In this document: in pieces, positions 13,666-21,230 of the stretch
Layout of the letters: each line of letters opens with the position of its first letter
Position numbering within the stretch: the stretch's first letter is position 1
Virus record (IMG/VR): IMGVR_UViG_3300042563_001725
Location: 1 to 36,210 of that record
Direction: 5' to 3' (one strand)
Length of the DNA stretch: 36,210 nucleotides
Origin: a virus
Notes under the pieces: generated by a model
Database searches by the model: none
The model's input: the letters and a program-made list of their open reading frames with translations, nothing else
What the model was told of the DNA's origin: nothing
Position numbers and translations under genes: made by a program

Positions 13666-15863
13666 AGCAGCAAAAGCTGGGATGTGGCATTGGCCAAGTT
13701 CTGGCTAGCCTGGTTGAAATAGGACTCCTTCAGCTCCGACCCCACAAAGCGCCGCCCCATCTGCAGGCTCTTGTATCCCTCCGATCCGATCCCCGTGAAC
13801 GGGCTGTAAACCAGCTCCCCGGGATTCGACCACAGCGCCACCGCCCGCTCGATCACATCGAGCTGCAGCGGGCAGATGTGCCGCTCATCGTTGTTATCCC
13901 GCGCCCCGTCCCGGTTCAGCACATTACCTTGGTCCACCGTCATCCACACCGGGCTGGCCGCTTCCTGCCACCAGTCGATCGGGTAGCTGGATTTATCCTT
14001 CGTCACCGGCACCGGATTATCCCCCGGCGTCTTAAAGATCAGCAGGTAGTCCGCGCACCCCACCCGGCTATTCGTGCTGTCAGAGCACAGCGTCTTGTAG
14101 AGCAGGCCATGCGCCTTCGTCCGCTGCATCTCCGTCACCGGGCTTTTCCAGATACAGATCCGGCTGTGGAACAGGAAGCCATGCCGCCAAAAGGCCCGGA
14201 TCAGCTCCCCGCTGAAGTCCTGAAACTCAATCCGCCCCGTCTTCCACTTCGTGCTCAGGAGGTCCACACAATGAACCGCCACCTCCCGCCCCGGCATCAT
14301 GATCCGCTTCATCTCCGCGATCAGGATTTCAAAGTGCCTCGTAAACTCTGACAAGTCCGCGCAGTTCCCCATATCCTGCAGGTCATCCGAATAGGTAAAC
14401 AAGTCAGCAAACGGCGGCGAGAACACTGAAAAGTGGATCGATCCATCCGGGATCGTCTTGGCCACCCGCACACAGTCCCCGTGGTGCACCGTCCAGCCCT
14501 CGCCCGTCTTGGTTTCGATTTCCGTTTTCATCGTCAGCTTTTTGGTAGTGTTTTCCTTGAAGGCTTTGGCCGCTTGTTTCATGCTGGTTTGCATCTCTTG
14601 GTGTTGAGTGATTTTGCGTTGGATGGATTGGAGGATCGCTCCCTCCGTCGAGGCCTGCACGATCAGCGCCCGCACCGGGTGCACCTGCCCGAAGCGGTAG
14701 CACCGCCGCAGCGCCTGATAGAAGTCCTCGAAAGAATAGGACAGCCCCACAAAAGCGACATTCCGGCAGTGCTGGAAATTCAGGCCATAGCCAAAGATGC
14801 CCGCCTTGCTGATCAGCACCCGCGTCCCTCCGCTGATAAAGTCCAGCGGAGCGCGTTCCTTGTGGCGCGGGTTATCGCTCCCCTTCACCTCCACCGCGTC
14901 AGGGATCGCCAGTTTCAGCTCCTCGCTCTCCTCGTTCGTATTGCACCACACCATCCACTGGTCCGTGCTCCCGTTCACCGCATCCGCCAGTGCCGCCACC
15001 CGCTCCGTCATCGTCATCCGCAGCTCCCGGTGCATCGTCGTAGCCGACAGCGTAGCGTGCCGGAATAGCTGATCCTCCTCCGCCCCCTCCGCCTCATCCA
15101 CCTCCACGATCCGCGTCTCCAGATTCAGCCCCGGCAGATCATATCCCGCATCCTCAAAGCCAATATCCGAAGGCTTGGAAATGCACGCCGCCCAGCTCGC
15201 CAGCCACTTCCAGAACTCCCCCTCCGCGTGCTTCTTCAGCCGCCAGTCCCCCGTGTTGAAGGTGTCATTGATAAAGTAAGTAGCCAGCATCTGCATCGGT
15301 GAGCAAATCCCCAGAAAGTCCGCGTGCTGCCCCAGCTCCGTGTAGTCATTCGGTGATGGCGTAGCCGTGCAGCACAGCCGGTAAGGCGTATCCTTGAATC
15401 GCTCCGTCAGCGCCTTCCGCGTCTTCCCCTGAAAGGACTTCAGGATACTGCTCTCATCCAGCACCACGCCCGCAAACTCGATCCCCTCGAAGTGCTCCAG
15501 CTTCTCGTAGTTCGTGATAAACACCCCGGCCCGATCCACATCATCCCCACTGCCCACCACCTCCGCCGCAATGCCGAACTTCCGCGCCTCCGCCTCCGTC
15601 TGCCTCGCCACCGAAAGCGGCGTCAGGATCAGCACGCATCCCCCGGTATGCTGTGCCACCTGATGCGCCCACTCCAGCTGCTGGATAGTCTTCCCCAGCC
15701 CGCAGTCCTCAAAGAGCGCCGCCCTCCCCTGCCGGATCGCCCAGCCGATCACGTGTTCCTGCCATGGAAAAAGCGGCGCAGTAAACGCCCGCGGTTCAAA
15801 CCCGCACTCCGCCAAAAGGCGTGATTTTGATTGAATAAATTCGTCGTAGTTCAGGTGTTTCAT
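13662..15863 (-). CDS. SNF2-type helicase fused to a beta-class DNA methyltransferase
   Basis: Starting at 15863 (MKHLNYDEFIQSK), this 733-aa protein is a fusion. Residues 1-430 are a superfamily 2 helicase: WQEH (34-37), Walker A CGLGKT (54-59), LDESS (135-139), TATP (166-169), and QALRRCYRFGQ (383-393). Residues 450-733 are an amino-methyltransferase with SPPF (482-485, motif IV) and, near the C-terminus, FTGIGSEG (689-696, motif I). This order suggests the beta class. An internal Met445 with an A/C-rich leader could yield the methyltransferase alone. It could modify or repel host DNA systems. The 110-aa nuclease and zinc-ribbon genes lie upstream. Confidence 0.85.
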   Translation of the reverse strand: MKHLNYDEFIQSKSRLLAECGFEPRAFTAPLFPWQEHVIGWAIRQGRAALFEDCGLGKTIQQLEWAHQVAQHTGGCVLILTPLSVARQTEAEARKFGIAAEVVGSGDDVDRAGVFITNYEKLEHFEGIEFAGVVLDESSILKSFQGKTRKALTERFKDTPYRLCCTATPSPNDYTELGQHADFLGICSPMQMLATYFINDTFNTGDWRLKKHAEGEFWKWLASWAACISKPSDIGFEDAGYDLPGLNLETRIVEVDEAEGAEEDQLFRHATLSATTMHRELRMTMTERVAALADAVNGSTDQWMVWCNTNEESEELKLAIPDAVEVKGSDNPRHKERAPLDFISGGTRVLISKAGIFGYGLNFQHCRNVAFVGLSYSFEDFYQALRRCYRFGQVHPVRALIVQASTEGAILQSIQRKITQHQEMQTSMKQAAKAFKENTTKKLTMKTEIETKTGEGWTVHHGDCVRVAKTIPDGSIHFSVFSPPFADLFTYSDDLQDMGNCADLSEFTRHFEILIAEMKRIMMPGREVAVHCVDLLSTKWKTGRIEFQDFSGELIRAFWRHGFLFHSRICIWKSPVTEMQRTKAHGLLYKTLCSDSTNSRVGCADYLLIFKTPGDNPVPVTKDKSSYPIDWWQEAASPVWMTVDQGNVLNRDGARDNNDERHICPLQLDVIERAVALWSNPGELVYSPFTGIGSEGYKSLQMGRRFVGSELKESYFNQASQNLANATSQLLLL

Positions 15864-15980
15864 TGTTGTGTTGGTGGTGTGATAAGTCAGAAAATAAACC
15901 TGCTCCGTGGATAGGAACCGACGCAGGTGGATCGGCATTCAGAGGGCCAGTGTCCTCACCCTTCCCATCGCTCTCACGGT

Positions 15981-16313
15981 TTACGAAGTTGGTTCATGCG
16001 TCAGGCTCAATGCAGCCCGGATCGCATTAATGGTTGCCAGCTTGCAGCAGTCCCTCGGCTGGCACCGCAGCACCCGCCAGCCTTGGGTTGCGGCCGCGTT
16101 CTCCTTTTCCCAGCTTTTCAACATCTCGCGTGCCCTCGTATGCCGACCCCCGCACCAGATGCCGCCATCCACTTCCAGGAATACCTTGTTGTCAGGCCAT
16201 GCGAAGTCCATGCGCCACTTACGGATCGGATGAAATTTGAACTCAGCAACCGGCGCAGGAATCCCAGCTTGAGCCAGAGCGGCCAAAAAGATACGGTCTT
16301 GGATTGGTGTCAT
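15981..16313 (-). CDS. PD-(D/E)XK nuclease (Vsr/DUF559-like)
   Basis: This 110-aa protein has the minimal nuclease core 'WRMDFAWPDNKVFLEVDGGIWCGGRHTR' (about residues 33-60), with Asp36, Glu47 and a following D-G-G, then 'EKENAAATQGWRVLRCQP'. This pattern fits the Vsr or DUF559 families of small single-domain endonucleases used in phages for recombination or mismatch-like nicking. The start overlaps the zinc-ribbon gene stop by four bases. It lies one gene upstream of the helicase-methyltransferase fusion, so a functional link is possible. Confidence 0.75.
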   Translation of the reverse strand: MTPIQDRIFLAALAQAGIPAPVAEFKFHPIRKWRMDFAWPDNKVFLEVDGGIWCGGRHTRAREMLKSWEKENAAATQGWRVLRCQPRDCCKLATINAIRAALSLTHEPTS

Positions 16314-16741
16314 TGTTGGAATGCTTCTATTTCGTCCCGTGTCAGGCCGGTGACCTCAAAGACCTCGGCCCACTTTGCAAAAGTCTTTCGCATGGCTAGT
16401 GCTGTCTTCATCGCGGGACTAATATCGACAGGCTCCGGGGCGGGTGGCTTGGGCGCTACCGGCTCTGCAATCTCCCGATGCCGCCTTGGTCCTGATGCAA
16501 TCCGGGTCAGCGGGTTGAGTCGGGTAATAGCCTTCAAGCTGATCGTATCCCCAGCACTGCACCCGCAGGATTTGGAGCGCCCAGAATGGAGATTCGCCGC
16601 CTTGCATAACTTGATGGTCCCGCAGACGCATTGCACCTGCCAATGGTTGTTACCACCGATGGGGATTGGGCCGACGCCGGTCGTGACATAGAAACCAAAG
16701 CGGGTTCCTTTTGGAGTGTATTTTACTGGTCTGCCGCCCAT
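16310..16741 (-). CDS. Zinc-ribbon protein
   Basis: This 143-aa protein has a four-Cys zinc-ribbon (CVCGTIK ... SCGCS, about residues 38-61) of the type seen next to phage HNH and transcription-factor-like proteins, then a Pro/Ala-rich linker and a helical C-terminus ending EIEAFQQ. The leader CAACCAAAACCATG has no SD. It probably binds DNA or RNA; exact role unknown. It overlaps the next gene (nuclease) by four bases and the upstream coiled-coil gene by 19 bases. Confidence 0.65.
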   Translation of the reverse strand: MGGRPVKYTPKGTRFGFYVTTGVGPIPIGGNNHWQVQCVCGTIKLCKAANLHSGRSKSCGCSAGDTISLKAITRLNPLTRIASGPRRHREIAEPVAPKPPAPEPVDISPAMKTALAMRKTFAKWAEVFEVTGLTRDEIEAFQQ

Positions 16742-17142
16742 GGTTTTGGTTGTTCAGTTTCCCACTCGCTTAGTCGGTCGCAAATGCCTTGGATTAGTGC
16801 GCTGTCTTCAAACTCGTCGCCATACTGTAGATGGTCTTGATATTGCTCCATCAGATCGCGCACGTCTTTTCGGGCTTCGTCACGTTCGCGCCTTAGGACG
16901 CAGATCGGTCTGGCGCAGGCGTTGTGGCATGAGTGAATTTCGCGTGCCCACATTAGCGCATCCACTTCCTTTTCGTGAGCGATGATCATTCTGGTATGGT
17001 GCTCGACGAGTGCGTCTAGTTTTGCCTCGGCTTGCGCGGCCATCTCGACGGCGGACTGCCATTTATTCTGCCATTCCTTTTCGTGGCAGGCGCATCCGTA
17101 GTAGTGCGGGGTTTCGCATTGGGTTTCTGGGGTGTTGGTCAT
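16723..17142 (-). CDS. Coiled-coil accessory protein, unknown
   Basis: This 139-aa protein begins MTNTPETQCETPHYYG, has Cys/His-rich segments and a long helical, coiled-coil-like part (about residues 20-120) rich in Glu, Ala and Arg. The opening 'PETxxxTP' resembles that of the neighbour at 17139-17480 (MSDTPETD), suggesting paralogous accessory proteins. Family not recognised. A/C-rich leader (CCCAAACAACCATG). Confidence 0.55.
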   Translation of the reverse strand: MTNTPETQCETPHYYGCACHEKEWQNKWQSAVEMAAQAEAKLDALVEHHTRMIIAHEKEVDALMWAREIHSCHNACARPICVLRRERDEARKDVRDLMEQYQDHLQYGDEFEDSALIQGICDRLSEWETEQPKPWAADQ

Positions 17143-17480
17143 GGTTGTTTGGGTATCACGTTGTTAGGCCAAAGGGCAGACTGCACACTTGAAGGCAGTT
17201 GTCCCGGTGCAGCCCTTGCAAAGTCAGAGAGGATTGTCACCCTCGCCGCCAGTTCGTTTAGCATATCCATAGCATCCGCCCCGTCGCGGCACCACAGGGT
17301 GTCTTCTGGCTCTCCAAGGTAACATTGCCATCCACCGGGGCCGACAAGTGATCGGAAGTCTGGCTCCCCATCGTCGTTGCTCCCTAGAGTAAAAGAGGGC
17401 CGAACAAGGGCACTGCACACAACACCTATGGCGTCGGTGTCCTGCGTGTTTTCAATATCTGTTTCTGGGGTGTCGCTCAT
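17139..17480 (-). CDS. Small accessory protein, unknown
   Basis: Starting at 17480 (MSDTPETDIENTQ) the protein is 113 aa. The upstream part of the open frame (to 17546) is unlikely coding. It has 'GPGGWQCYLGEPEDTLWCRDGADAMDMLNELAARV', an acidic Gly-rich core followed by a helix. The N-terminus shares the PET motif of its neighbour. Function unknown; position in the accessory run suggests an early phage protein acting on the host. Confidence 0.55.
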   Translation of the reverse strand: MSDTPETDIENTQDTDAIGVVCSALVRPSFTLGSNDDGEPDFRSLVGPGGWQCYLGEPEDTLWCRDGADAMDMLNELAARVTILSDFARAAPGQLPSSVQSALWPNNVIPKQP

Positions 17481-17677
17481 GGTTTGGGGCAGTGTCTGGT
17501 TTGGTCCTCGGCGGCAACGTAAAGGTCTTTCCGCAACACAAACCATTGTCCCGGCATTTTACCGTCTGGTCGGAAGGAAAAGTAAGGCGACTTAACACTG
17601 ATCGATGGCTGCATAGTCCCGGTCATGCCGTAACTGACTGCGGAAAGCCCTTTACCGACATAGATGGCTCGTCTCAT
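17477..17677 (-). CDS. Small protein, unknown
   Basis: This 66-aa protein begins MRRAIYVGKGLSAVSYGMTG and is beta-rich with aromatic residues and a basic C-terminus. It overlaps both neighbours by four bases, which supports expression in the same operon. No family recognised. Confidence 0.5.
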   Translation of the reverse strand: MRRAIYVGKGLSAVSYGMTGTMQPSISVKSPYFSFRPDGKMPGQWFVLRKDLYVAAEDQTRHCPKP

Positions 17678-17880
17678 TTTGGCTCCTCCAGTTGATCAAC
17701 CAAGTCATCAAAATGACCCTGCCCTGTTAAGGTTTTGCGGTTCAGTTCCGCATACTGTGATGCGTTAAGTAGTCGCAATTTCTCGTAACGGATGTAGCCA
17801 AGGGCCAGCACTTTGATGTCGAGTATTGAAGCGATCCTGTGGATGTCGGCCCTTAGTTTTGCTCGTTGTTCCGGGGTCAT
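17674..17880 (-). CDS. Small protein, unknown
   Basis: This 68-aa protein is helical: 'MTPEQRAKLRADIHRIASILDIKVLALGY', then a Leu/Asn-rich helix and an acidic C-terminus ending QLEEPK. It overlaps its neighbours by four bases. No family recognised. Confidence 0.55.
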   Translation of the reverse strand: MTPEQRAKLRADIHRIASILDIKVLALGYIRYEKLRLLNASQYAELNRKTLTGQGHFDDLVDQLEEPK

Positions 17881-18224
17881 TTCGCGGCCTCCGATTTAAG
17901 TTGATGACATTCCTTATCATGCCAGCAAACTCCGCAAAATTCATCGTCCCCAAAGTACTCGGGACAGATCGGAGGGATCACCCGGTGACGGAAATCCCCT
18001 GCATCACATTGGCATTTTTGGTCTGCCTTCCACGCCTTGAGGACTTTGCCGGATGCTTGGAATATGGCTTCAGCGATGGTTGCTTCCCTTTCCGCCTTTT
18101 CCGATCCCCAGCAACTCCAGCAGTTCGGTTCTTGGCATCCCTCCTCTCCGCAGTTGATTACTCTGGTGACGACGTAGCCCAAGATGTTATCCAAGGCTTG
18201 CGCCAGTTCGGTTGCGGTGATCAT
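17877..18224 (-). CDS. Cys-rich accessory protein, unknown
   Basis: Starting at 18224 (MITATELAQALDNIL), this 115-aa protein has an N-terminal helix, then several Cys-rich clusters (CGEEGC, CWSC, CQC, CGVCWHDKEC) likely to bind one or more zinc ions. The upstream part of the frame (to 18350) is non-coding-like. It may be a small zinc-binding regulator or anti-restriction protein. Function unknown. Confidence 0.6.
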   Translation of the reverse strand: MITATELAQALDNILGYVVTRVINCGEEGCQEPNCWSCWGSEKAEREATIAEAIFQASGKVLKAWKADQKCQCDAGDFRHRVIPPICPEYFGDDEFCGVCWHDKECHQLKSEAAK

Positions 18225-18228
18225 ATGG

Positions 18229-18459
18229 TTATGCTTTTTGATTGTTGGCGATGCACCAAAGTTTGAATGCCGCCTTGTCCTCGGCAGATTCGTCCCACAC
18301 CTCCCTGACGGATTCCACAGGCTCCCATCCAGATTGTTTGTGGGTGCCAAGTTCCTGTTTCCCCTCCTTGGTTCCGATCACCCGGTTGATTGAGTGGTTC
18401 CGGCGTTTGTGTTTTTTTGGCGCGGCAGGCTTAGGCTTGGAGAATTTCGGAGGGGTCAT
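18229..18459 (-). CDS. Basic accessory protein, unknown
   Basis: Starting at 18459 (MTPPKFSKPKPAAPKKHKRR), with ATGA overlap to the upstream gene and an A/C-rich leader, the 76-aa protein has a very basic N-terminus rich in Pro and Lys, then an acidic helix with 'SVREVWDESAEDKAAFKLW'. Such basic tails suit nucleic-acid binding. No family recognised. Confidence 0.55.
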   Translation of the reverse strand: MTPPKFSKPKPAAPKKHKRRNHSINRVIGTKEGKQELGTHKQSGWEPVESVREVWDESAEDKAAFKLWCIANNQKA

Positions 18460-18674
18460 GGCTTGCGTTTGTTTGTAACGGTTTTCCACCCAGCCAGTGC
18501 GGCTGCATATTCAGCGTCCGGCACGGTGTAACTCAGGTGGCAGTTCCTGCATTGGATCGTGGTCGATCCGGGTTGATACTTGGCATAGGCCCCGACCGTC
18601 CCGCATCGGCAGGTCTTGTAGTCCAGCTTCAGCTGCAGGACGGTCAGGGCGCGTTCTTCCATTGTTATCTGCAT
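18456..18674 (-). CDS. Zinc-ribbon protein, possibly Lar-like
   Basis: This 72-aa protein has a C-x-C-G ... C-x-x-C ribbon (CRCG and CRNC, about residues 22-46), then a conserved-looking tail with A-x-W-K and basic end. This resembles the Lar family of small restriction-alleviation proteins, which have paired Cys knuckles followed by a W-N-x-R end; here the residue after Trp is Lys, so the assignment is tentative. It lies immediately downstream of the SSB-like gene. Confidence 0.55.
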   Translation of the reverse strand: MQITMEERALTVLQLKLDYKTCRCGTVGAYAKYQPGSTTIQCRNCHLSYTVPDAEYAAALAGWKTVTNKRKP

Positions 18675-18677
18675 GGG

Positions 18678-19130
18678 CTAAAAGGGAATCTCGTCGTCGC
18701 TGGCCAAAGCCGCGGCATTGACTGCGATCCTTGTAGCAGGAGCACCGGCCACGGTCCCCTCGGGTTTCGGGCAGTAGTAGTTGACCACATTCTTCGGATC
18801 GTAACCATCCTTGGCAGGCTGCACCTTGATGCAGACCCAGCCCTGTCGACCTTCACAGTCAGCAGCTTCCAGCTCCCCTGCCTCGTATTTGGCCTGTAAT
18901 CCGGTAAACGTGCAGAACTGATTCAGCCGCTGCTGGTTGCTGGCCATCAGATACTCAAAGACCGTCGTCACGCGCTCGCCTTCGCCGTAGACCTTGAGCT
19001 GGAGCGCCAGCATCTCATTGCCGGATTTGCTGACTTTGTCCTCGGACTTGATCACCTCGAAAGGATATTTTCCAGCTGGAAACAGTCCGTCGAGGGCGAG
19101 TTCTTCTGATGATTTGGGTGCGAATTTCAT
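18678..19130 (-). CDS. SSB-like protein (ends in the SSB-type acidic tip)
   Basis: Starting at 19130 (MKFAPKSSEELAL), the 150-aa protein shows the DUF669-type core: 'GLFPAGKYPFEVIKSEDKVSKSGNEMLALQLKV', then 'VFEYLMAS-x-Q' and 'QGWVCIKVQPAKDGYDPKN', and finishes with SDDEIPF. That tip matches the C-terminal acidic peptide by which bacterial SSB recruits partner proteins. The gene follows the Sak4-like gene, and Sak4-type recombinases are known to need SSB. It probably binds single-stranded phage DNA. Confidence 0.75.
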   Translation of the reverse strand: MKFAPKSSEELALDGLFPAGKYPFEVIKSEDKVSKSGNEMLALQLKVYGEGERVTTVFEYLMASNQQRLNQFCTFTGLQAKYEAGELEAADCEGRQGWVCIKVQPAKDGYDPKNVVNYYCPKPEGTVAGAPATRIAVNAAALASDDEIPF

Positions 19131-19134
19131 ATTG

Positions 19135-20022
19135 TTATTTAGTTGGGGTTGGGAGTTTCTTCCGCAGAGCGGTGATGATTGCGTTGGCTTGGGTTTCGTT
19201 GACTTCAGGGAGGGTTTCGGCAGAGAACTTTTTGAGACATTTGTCGATGAAGTCCTCATCCACCCTGACGGTTTCCAGCAGGTTGGCGATCTCTGCCAGT
19301 TGCTCGGCGGTGGCCAGGCTGATGGGCTTGGCGTCCGCCTCAATGAAGTCCTTTCCGTAGCGGCCGGCGAAGTCGGTAAACTCCAAGCTAAATGACTCCC
19401 CTTCAGGGAATCCCGTCAGGCGGGACTTCCGCACCACCGCCACCCGCTGCGGCCCGCGCTTCGCGCAGTGAAGGCCCAGGTCGATTTCATACATCAGCTT
19501 GTCCCAGACATCAGGCCCCTTGCCGGTCTCAGCCCGCTGGCCGTTCACCAAGCCCCATTCAGAAGCCTCATGAGCGATCAGAACCACGTTCATGTCGAGC
19601 TTGTCGATCCAAGCCACTAGACGCCGCATAAACGCAATCGCTGGCTTCTTGCTGGCTCCGAATGCATCCTTGTCCCCCAGCTTCTCCGCCTCACTTGAGA
19701 TGGCAGTCTGGTAGAGCTTCGTGATGCTGTCGATGATCAGCGTCTTGTAGCCATGCTGCTCCGTGGCCAGCGTCTGGATTTCTGCCAGCACAGTGGAGAA
19801 GTCCAGCGTTCCGTCGCTCGGCCCCATATACACGCCACCGGCTTCCTTGAGACGCGCCTGATAGTGCTTCAGGTCAGCCCCGCCTTCGGTGTCCATGTAA
19901 TACGGTTTCGGGAAAGACAGTCCGAACCAAGTTTTCCCAACCCCGGAAGGGCCGAAGATGATCATTTTTGAGTGGCCTGGTTGAACCTCTTCAGGCTCAC
20001 GGGCTTTGAGTTTGCTGGGCAT
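19135..20022 (-). CDS. Sak4-like RecA-fold recombinase/ATPase
   Basis: This 295-aa protein is an AAA_24-type phage nucleotide-binding protein: Walker A GPSGVGKT (24-31), Walker B LIID (95-98), 'YMDTEGGADL', and a 'VVLIAHE' strand with a following polar loop, as in Sak4-type single-strand annealing or strand-exchange proteins. It ends with a helical C-terminal region. It starts right after the A/C-rich leader AACACAAACCACACAAAC. Together with the SSB-like product it forms a recombination pair. Confidence 0.85.
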   Translation of the reverse strand: MPSKLKAREPEEVQPGHSKMIIFGPSGVGKTWFGLSFPKPYYMDTEGGADLKHYQARLKEAGGVYMGPSDGTLDFSTVLAEIQTLATEQHGYKTLIIDSITKLYQTAISSEAEKLGDKDAFGASKKPAIAFMRRLVAWIDKLDMNVVLIAHEASEWGLVNGQRAETGKGPDVWDKLMYEIDLGLHCAKRGPQRVAVVRKSRLTGFPEGESFSLEFTDFAGRYGKDFIEADAKPISLATAEQLAEIANLLETVRVDEDFIDKCLKKFSAETLPEVNETQANAIITALRKKLPTPTK

Positions 20023-20046
20023 TTTGTTTGTGTGGTTTGTGTTGGG

Positions 20047-20247
20047 TTATTCTGCGGGGATTCCTGTCTTTAATGCAGACTCAATAGCCAAAATCTCTGT
20101 GAATTTGTATCGGATGCAGCTCACCCCAAGTCTGTAGGCCTTCAATTTATTGGACCGCCTCATGCGATGAAGAAACATTGTGCTCACACTCCACCGGTTA
20201 CAGAGTTGTTTGTGAGTAAGAAAAACGGGGTCTTGGTCGGTTGTCAT
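20047..20247 (-). CDS. HTH DNA-binding protein (excisionase/MerR-type)
   Basis: This 66-aa protein has the pattern 'LTHKQLCNRWSVSTMFLHRMRRSNKLKAYRLGVSCIRYK', a short winged-HTH of the excisionase or MerR class. The start follows an A/C-rich leader (CACACAAAACACACACC). It could be an early regulator of the replication block or the Xis protein; it is about 4 kb from the integrase, so Xis is uncertain. Confidence 0.65.
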   Translation of the reverse strand: MTTDQDPVFLTHKQLCNRWSVSTMFLHRMRRSNKLKAYRLGVSCIRYKFTEILAIESALKTGIPAE

Positions 20248-20372
20248 GGTGTGTGTTTTGTGTGGTTTGTGTATTCAGTTAAGAAAGCTGTGCCCCCGGT
20301 CGCCTTAGACTTTTCCGAAGAGAAGACGGCCAAGGGGCATTCCGCCTGAAACAGTCAGGTCGGAAATTTGAT

Positions 20373-20432
20373 CCAGAACCACCGCGCCCATACGCCACCC
20401 CCCGGTATTGTTTGGTTATGCGGCGGTTCTGG
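20373..20432. repeat. Inverted repeat in the 193-base gap (20248-20440)
   Basis: The arms ccagaaccaccgc (20373-20385) and gcggcggttctgg (20420-20432) pair in 12 of 13 positions, with a 34-base loop. The gap otherwise holds a possible 28-codon leader-like ORF on the minus strand starting near 20390 (MGAVVLDQISDL...), which is not strong enough to call. A cis-acting leader or operator upstream of the HTH gene is likely. Confidence 0.35.
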
Positions 20433-20440
20433 AAATTGGT

Positions 20441-20782
20441 TTAGACCGCAACGTGGGTCGAGAGTTTATCTGGCTCCTGCCATTTGCCGATGGTCCGAAG
20501 AAAGGCTTCAGCCTTCTGCGCGGCGGTAGCAAATACCGGCGCTTCGCATTCGGGATTCATGAACAGCAGATTCCGATACTGCCCCCGCTGATCCCAAATC
20601 AGGACAGTCTCTGCGTGATGCATCTCATTGAGATCGTCATGATACCAAGGCACTGCGGCTTTGCGGTAATCTTGGCCGGCTGAATTAGGACGGTTGCCCC
20701 AAATCCTCGCCCCTTCACCGACCTTGATGTCGGACCACCCCAGATGCTCTGCGATGGCGATGTCCATTGCTTCAAAGGTCAT
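20441..20782 (-). CDS. Small phage protein, possible DUF2591-like/ABA-sandwich
   Basis: This 113-aa protein has 'AIAEHLGW', 'GARIWGNRPNSAGQDYR', 'VPWYHDDLNEMHHAE', and a C-terminal 'AQKAEAFLRTIGKW'. The overall pattern (helix, then two strand-helix units with 'A-x-x-x-A-F-L-x-x-x-G-x-W' ending) resembles small phage 'ABA sandwich' proteins that annotate as DUF2591-like. This is recall, not search. TAATG overlap with the following gene. Function unknown. Confidence 0.55.
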   Translation of the reverse strand: MTFEAMDIAIAEHLGWSDIKVGEGARIWGNRPNSAGQDYRKAAVPWYHDDLNEMHHAETVLIWDQRGQYRNLLFMNPECEAPVFATAAQKAEAFLRTIGKWQEPDKLSTHVAV

Positions 20783-20979
20783 TAGTTATTCCCCCTCAGG
20801 TTAAGCCTGCGCCACTCGCGGCGGATCTGTTGGCGGTTTTGCTTTTCAAGCTGGCGGCGTGTATGGCTGATATGCCAGATGCACAGCAGGCCCAGACTGC
20901 CCAGAGTGACGTAAAGAGCGCCAAGGATCATGTCCACTTCGGCCATCTCGCGGATTAGTTGGATTTGATGGATGGTCAT
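20782..20979 (-). CDS. Small membrane protein
   Basis: Starting at 20979 (MTIHQIQLIREMAEV), this 65-aa protein has one hydrophobic helix (about residues 18-36, LGALYVTLGSLGLLCIW) followed by a strongly basic C-terminus. It overlaps both neighbours by one base (TAATG). Likely an inner-membrane protein with its basic tail in the cytoplasm; role unknown. Confidence 0.55.
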   Translation of the reverse strand: MTIHQIQLIREMAEVDMILGALYVTLGSLGLLCIWHISHTRRQLEKQNRQQIRREWRRLNLRGNN

Positions 20980-21182
20980 TAGTTGCCCCTCCGTTCCATG
21001 ATTGCCGTTACGTCCTCGCCCTTGTCCACGTGCATAGTCAGGACTCCGGGCCTTGAATGGTAAAAGATTGTTGAGCAAAGGAAGATGCCGAAGGAAAGTC
21101 CGACCTCCGTGCATGGCGGGAATTGCATGAACCTAAGGACTTCCTGCGTCCAGATAGTGTGGGCTTTGATATTTGAGTGCAT
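20979..21182 (-). CDS. Small protein, unknown
   Basis: This 67-aa protein begins MHSNIKAHTIWTQEVLRF and includes a Cys, several aromatic residues and 'PGVLTMHVDKGEDVTAIMERRGN' at the end. Its stop overlaps the next start by one base. It follows the palindrome at 21208-21224 by about 25 bases. No family recognised. Confidence 0.5.
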   Translation of the reverse strand: MHSNIKAHTIWTQEVLRFMQFPPCTEVGLSFGIFLCSTIFYHSRPGVLTMHVDKGEDVTAIMERRGN

Positions 21183-21207
21183 AATTCGATCTTTGAGTGT
21201 TGGTTTT

Positions 21208-21224
21208 TGACCCGATCCGGGTCA
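21208..21224. promoter_or_regulatory. 17-bp palindrome before the 21182 gene
   Basis: TGACCCG and CGGGTCA form a perfect 7-bp inverted repeat around a 3-base centre (atc). On the minus strand it is followed by A-runs, not T-runs, so it is unlikely to be a terminator. It fits an operator for a dimeric regulator, in the 48-base gap between the 21231 HTH-type gene and the 21182 gene. Confidence 0.45.
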
Positions 21225-21230
21225 GTTAAG

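Noticed and set aside
21208-21224. Rho-independent terminator
   Set aside because: The 7-bp palindrome has no T run on the exit side of the minus strand and is too short; an operator is more likely.
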